64,000 bases of DNA, from the NCBI GenBank assembly GCA_023634235.1, contig JAMKCF010000007.1, positions 16,064,592-16,128,591 of the forward strand. Direction: 5' to 3'. The DNA comes from Pisaster brevispinus. Taxonomy: Eukaryota > Echinodermata > Asteroidea > Forcipulatida > Asteriidae. Positions 60,852 to 64,000 of this stretch are shown piece by piece. The translations under genes and the position numbers were made by a program. The notes under the pieces are model-generated. The model was not told the DNA's origin. It did not search any database and worked only from the letters and a program-made list of their open reading frames with translations. Every line of letters begins with the position of its first letter. The stretch's first letter is position 1.

Positions 60852-62521
60852 GAAGTCTACAATCCTGTAAATTGGATTCAATGTGACTGTACTGTGTGCC
60901 GCACGGCGGGATTGTTGTGTACACATGAACACAATGTGGTCTGCGTTTCGTGGCACTTTCAAGTGAATTTTTTACAGTTAAACCGAAACCATGAAATTGT
61001 CAACGGGCGTGTAACTGGCTGGACAATCCGAAAGGATTCAGCAGTATTTTGAGGAAGGTAATGATCAGTTTTGGTGACTTCGGTGGCCTGAAGATATTTT
61101 CACTTGTCTTGGGCCAGCGGGCCACCATAATTTTGCCAAGTAACTGGGGCGCTATACTCCTTAAAAATTTGTTTTTACATTTTTGGTCATGCTAACAAAA
61201 CTTAAATTTGCTTTGGTTTTCCTAGCACCGAGCCACGAAAAATGTCCCAAAATGATAAAAGGACCCAACAAATTAGCTTCAAAACCGCCAACTGGCTTCT
61301 CGATATCTCTAAGATGCAACATCACGCACGAAATTGTACCCACGATCATTTTTTGTGCTCCAAATTGATGATTTTTAAGTCAACACTCTGCAATGAGACC
61401 ATCCATCATGATCGGCTTTTCAGTACACTCTGTTATAAACAAGTACCCATTCGTCTCTGTCGGTTTTCCAGTGTGATTGCATAGGTGGTGGATGTAAATC
61501 AACGACTGTTTAACGGCACACTGTTTACAGGCGTTGCAGCAAGTGCGCATGCTCAATAGACTAACTTACTCTTAACCGGTAAGTGTACAATACCCATCTT
61601 ACATTTTTTTAAAGGACACTAAAAGGTAATCTCTAGTCCATGTACACTTAGATGTACGTTCTGCTAATTTTTCAAGGAACGCTAGCCTTTAGTAAAAGAG
61701 CTCATGGCTTCCTGGATGGTATACAATACCAACAGCAGGGGCCACTGCTAATGCTAAAAGACTAGTTTGAGCAGGAAAAGCACCTTTACCAGTTCATTTA
61801 TCCAATAAGCCATTCATATATCCATTGCGTCCACAATCATGACTTTTATAAAGATTTTAAATGTTCTTAACCAGTCACCGTTACCGGTATTTTAGACTCT
61901 TGCATTTTTTTACCTTTGGGTGATGCAGCAGACAATCAAACACTTTTAAGATGAAAATATAACTGGGCCTTGAAATTACCGACAGCACTGACGGTGTTCT
62001 TTGCCAACCATCCCCAAATCACCAACAATTCATTGCAATACAATGCATTACATTATCCAGCTTCCGTTGTAGCCGTGCTAATGAGACAGTCACAGTTTTC
62101 TTCCTGAAAAACATGGCTTAACCCAACACATAAATGTAATGTACATTTTGTTTTTGTCCAGTTGCAAATGAATGACTAAATATGTTGAATTACTTTAAAC
62201 TAATAATTCCTGAACCATACTGTTAATTCTGATAATCTATTCAGATTCAAAAAGATTATACAGTATAGAAAAAAACATTGAGTGATTCCTGAGCTATATT
62301 TTGATTTTATGGACTTAAATAAGAATCACCAGAGGCCACTGTGCAGGGCTCGATTTAAACACTTGCCTAGCGTGCAAAGACAGGCTAGTCATATGTGCTT
62401 ATAGGTAACCTGACAGACGAATCAGAAAAGTAGCAATTTTGTGTGCACTTGTTCATTGCTACACATGACGCACTACCAATATCCCACCAATTCCTTAAAA
62501 GGACACACACAAAATACTCAC
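60852..62521. other. Intergenic DNA, no gene recognised
   Basis: Several short overlapping frames lie on both strands around 61161-61484 with no domain or splice support. Nothing else stands out apart from AT-rich sequence. Confidence 0.35.
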
Positions 62522-62653
62522 ATTGCTGCTTCTGATCGGTACACTTACTCCAACAAGTGGCATGAGAATCGATTGTTGTGTAAGTCATAGAGAGAGAGCA
62601 ACGCATGCATTCCGGATAGTAAAAATGATCATTCCCGGTCCTCGTTTTCAGGC
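62522..62653 (-). CDS. Possible cysteine-rich internal exon (phase 1-1), minus strand
   Basis: On the minus strand, acceptor catattgtttgcag and donor GTGAGT bound 132 nt that are open throughout. The product has a regular cysteine pattern (PECMRCS, ATCWSKCTD, QQ plus a split codon): C-x2-C, then C-x3-C. Length 44 codons and phase 1 at both ends are typical of shuffled extracellular modules. No family recognised, and neighbouring exons were not found. Confidence 0.28.
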
Positions 62654-62824
62654 CTGCAAACAATATGATCTTGAAATCAGATGGTGTCTCAATATGGAAT
62701 AAAGTTTTACCTGTAGGCCTTTCAATTGAAACAAAACAAATACTGAAAGCCTGTAGCATTTTTTTAAACTTAGCAATTACTTATCAATCTCAATATCTTG
62801 ATAAAAAAAATGAGCTTTGAAAAC

Positions 62825-63936
62825 TAACGCTGGACGATATCACGATAATATCGTCATGATACGATATCGAGAACAATATCGTCAATATCGACATCAGTTC
62901 TGGATATATCAAAATATCGTGATTATCGTGATAATTTTTTTTTAAACGACGATATCGTCTTTTGTTTGCTTAAACTTCTTTTAATTATATTAAATTATGC
63001 CTTCTTATTCTTTACAGCCTCTAAAATTTGTTGAAATTGTTTTAATGTAGCACAAGACGTTGATGGCGATATCAGCCTTATTTGGGTTTGGATGCCGCAA
63101 TTTCAAGTGCATAGAACAAATGTTGAATGTAGATTAGATCGTGGTTTACTAAGAGGAAATGGAAGGAAACTGAAGTCTCAGTTTACGTTTTCCCATCTAG
63201 CCATGGTGGTGTCTCTTCATCGAGAGTATCGCTGATAGACACAGGCCGGACGAACACGCTTGGCGCAGGCTGATTGGCTGCTTTCCGATTGGCCGCTTTA
63301 CGATTGGCCAACAGGTGTGAATATTTATTACACAATGCTTTGTGCAGTGCTGCCATCCCATAGTAGTATCTATCACCTCGATCCTGTGGATGTTCTATCC
63401 GCTGCTACCGTTCCTTGTGTGGTATACTTTATCGTTAGGGGTTGAAGGACCGGCGTGTTGCAGTGGTTACGAAGCTGCAGGGGACCTTGGTGAGAAATCA
63501 CCAAGTCGGGAAACGTCAGGTTCACTGAAAAATACATGTATTTACGTAACGTGTATGGTTGTGCAGCGATGTCATTGAATGAATCGGAACTAAAAATCGA
63601 GGCACCAGCTTTTAGAGATCGCAACGTCCGATCGAAAAATTAATTAATTGAGTCGGAACCAGTGATATAAAAACTCTCAAAAATATAAGGTGTTCTGTTT
63701 TCATGGAATCTGGATGTTAATTCAGTATTTTATCTCAGCAGTTTGTATGTTTAATTGCTAATTTCCTCCATAAGATAAAACGGGGGGTGTTTTTTAGCGT
63801 TGGATTGAGGCATTGTTGTCTCATTCTATAGTGTACTTTAATTTTTCAAAAATCTTCACGATATATCGACATATCGGCGATATTTACCCGACGATATAAT
63901 ATCGCCTATCAAAATTTTCGATATCGTCCAGGGCTA
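62825..63936. mobile_element. hAT-like DNA transposon, non-autonomous
   Basis: The left end taacgctggacgatatc and the inverse of the right end (tagccctggacgatatc) are terminal inverted repeats, followed on both sides by cgatat-rich arms (62835-62950 and 63858-63927). 8-bp target duplications ttgaaaac (62817-62824) and atgaaaac (63937-63944) differ at one base. The 1112-bp length and absence of a transposase frame make it non-autonomous. Inside, three ATTGG boxes recur every 15 bp (63273, 63288, 63303). Confidence 0.78.
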
Positions 63937-64000
63937 ATGAAAACAGAATGACGTCATTAGTTTTATAAATTTATAAAAGTTTCTTGTTTCAAATTTGAAA

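Noticed and set aside
61161..61484. Overlapping frames on both strands
   Set aside because: They compete with each other and show no domain, signal peptide or splice sites.
1..64000. CRISPR arrays, bacterial operons or viral genes
   Set aside because: Repeats are micro- or minisatellites without spacer structure, genes have eukaryotic introns, and no viral gene was recognised.

Overview
The window looks like nuclear DNA of an invertebrate deuterostome, most likely an echinoderm. It is AT-rich and intron-rich. It carries tRNA-derived SINEs of the marine-invertebrate type, a CR1-like non-LTR retrotransposon that opens with a 2A-like peptide (a combination described in sea urchins), and extracellular mosaic genes built from PAN, HYR and F5/8-type-C modules. 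The exact species cannot be told from the sequence.

Layout. (1) 548-2356 is a single-exon gene for a type I membrane receptor with three Ig-like domains, one membrane span and a tail ending in two canonical ITIMs. (2) About 4.86-31.5 kb (unit A) and 31.5-59.1 kb (unit B) are tandem copies of one segment. Each carries one six-exon gene for a secreted PAN-HYR-F5/8C protein: copy A 9485-19264 (381 aa) and copy B 41373-46467 (399 aa). The exon models join in frame in both copies only if intron 4 is a GC-AG intron. (3) Unit B also holds a nested insertion at 32056-36279: a foldback DNA element split by a nearly complete CR1-like element with 2A, PHD finger, APE endonuclease and reverse transcriptase. 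Unit A has what looks like the excision footprint of the same foldback element at 6691-6711. (4) The right flank (59.1-64 kb) holds a foldback element near 60.7 kb, a possible minus-strand cysteine-rich exon at 62.5 kb and a 1.1-kb hAT-like element (62825-63936) with terminal inverted repeats and 8-bp target duplications.

How the genes may relate. The two secreted paralogues have full HYR and F5/8C modules. In a hand count over exons 3-6, 37 codons differ by replacement and 5 are silent; exon 5 shows 15 replacement codons and no silent one. Copy A has lost the core of its PAN module without breaking the frame. Together with the neighbouring inhibitory-type Ig receptor, this suggests a fast-evolving recognition locus (immune, self/non-self or gamete). 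That role is inference; the domain content and substitution pattern are visible in the sequence.

The rest is mainly non-coding duplicated DNA with minisatellites, microsatellites, palindromes and repeat fragments. Sequence identity between the units is uneven: about 99% in roughly 19.9-25.2 kb versus 46-52.6 kb, clearly lower around the coding exons.
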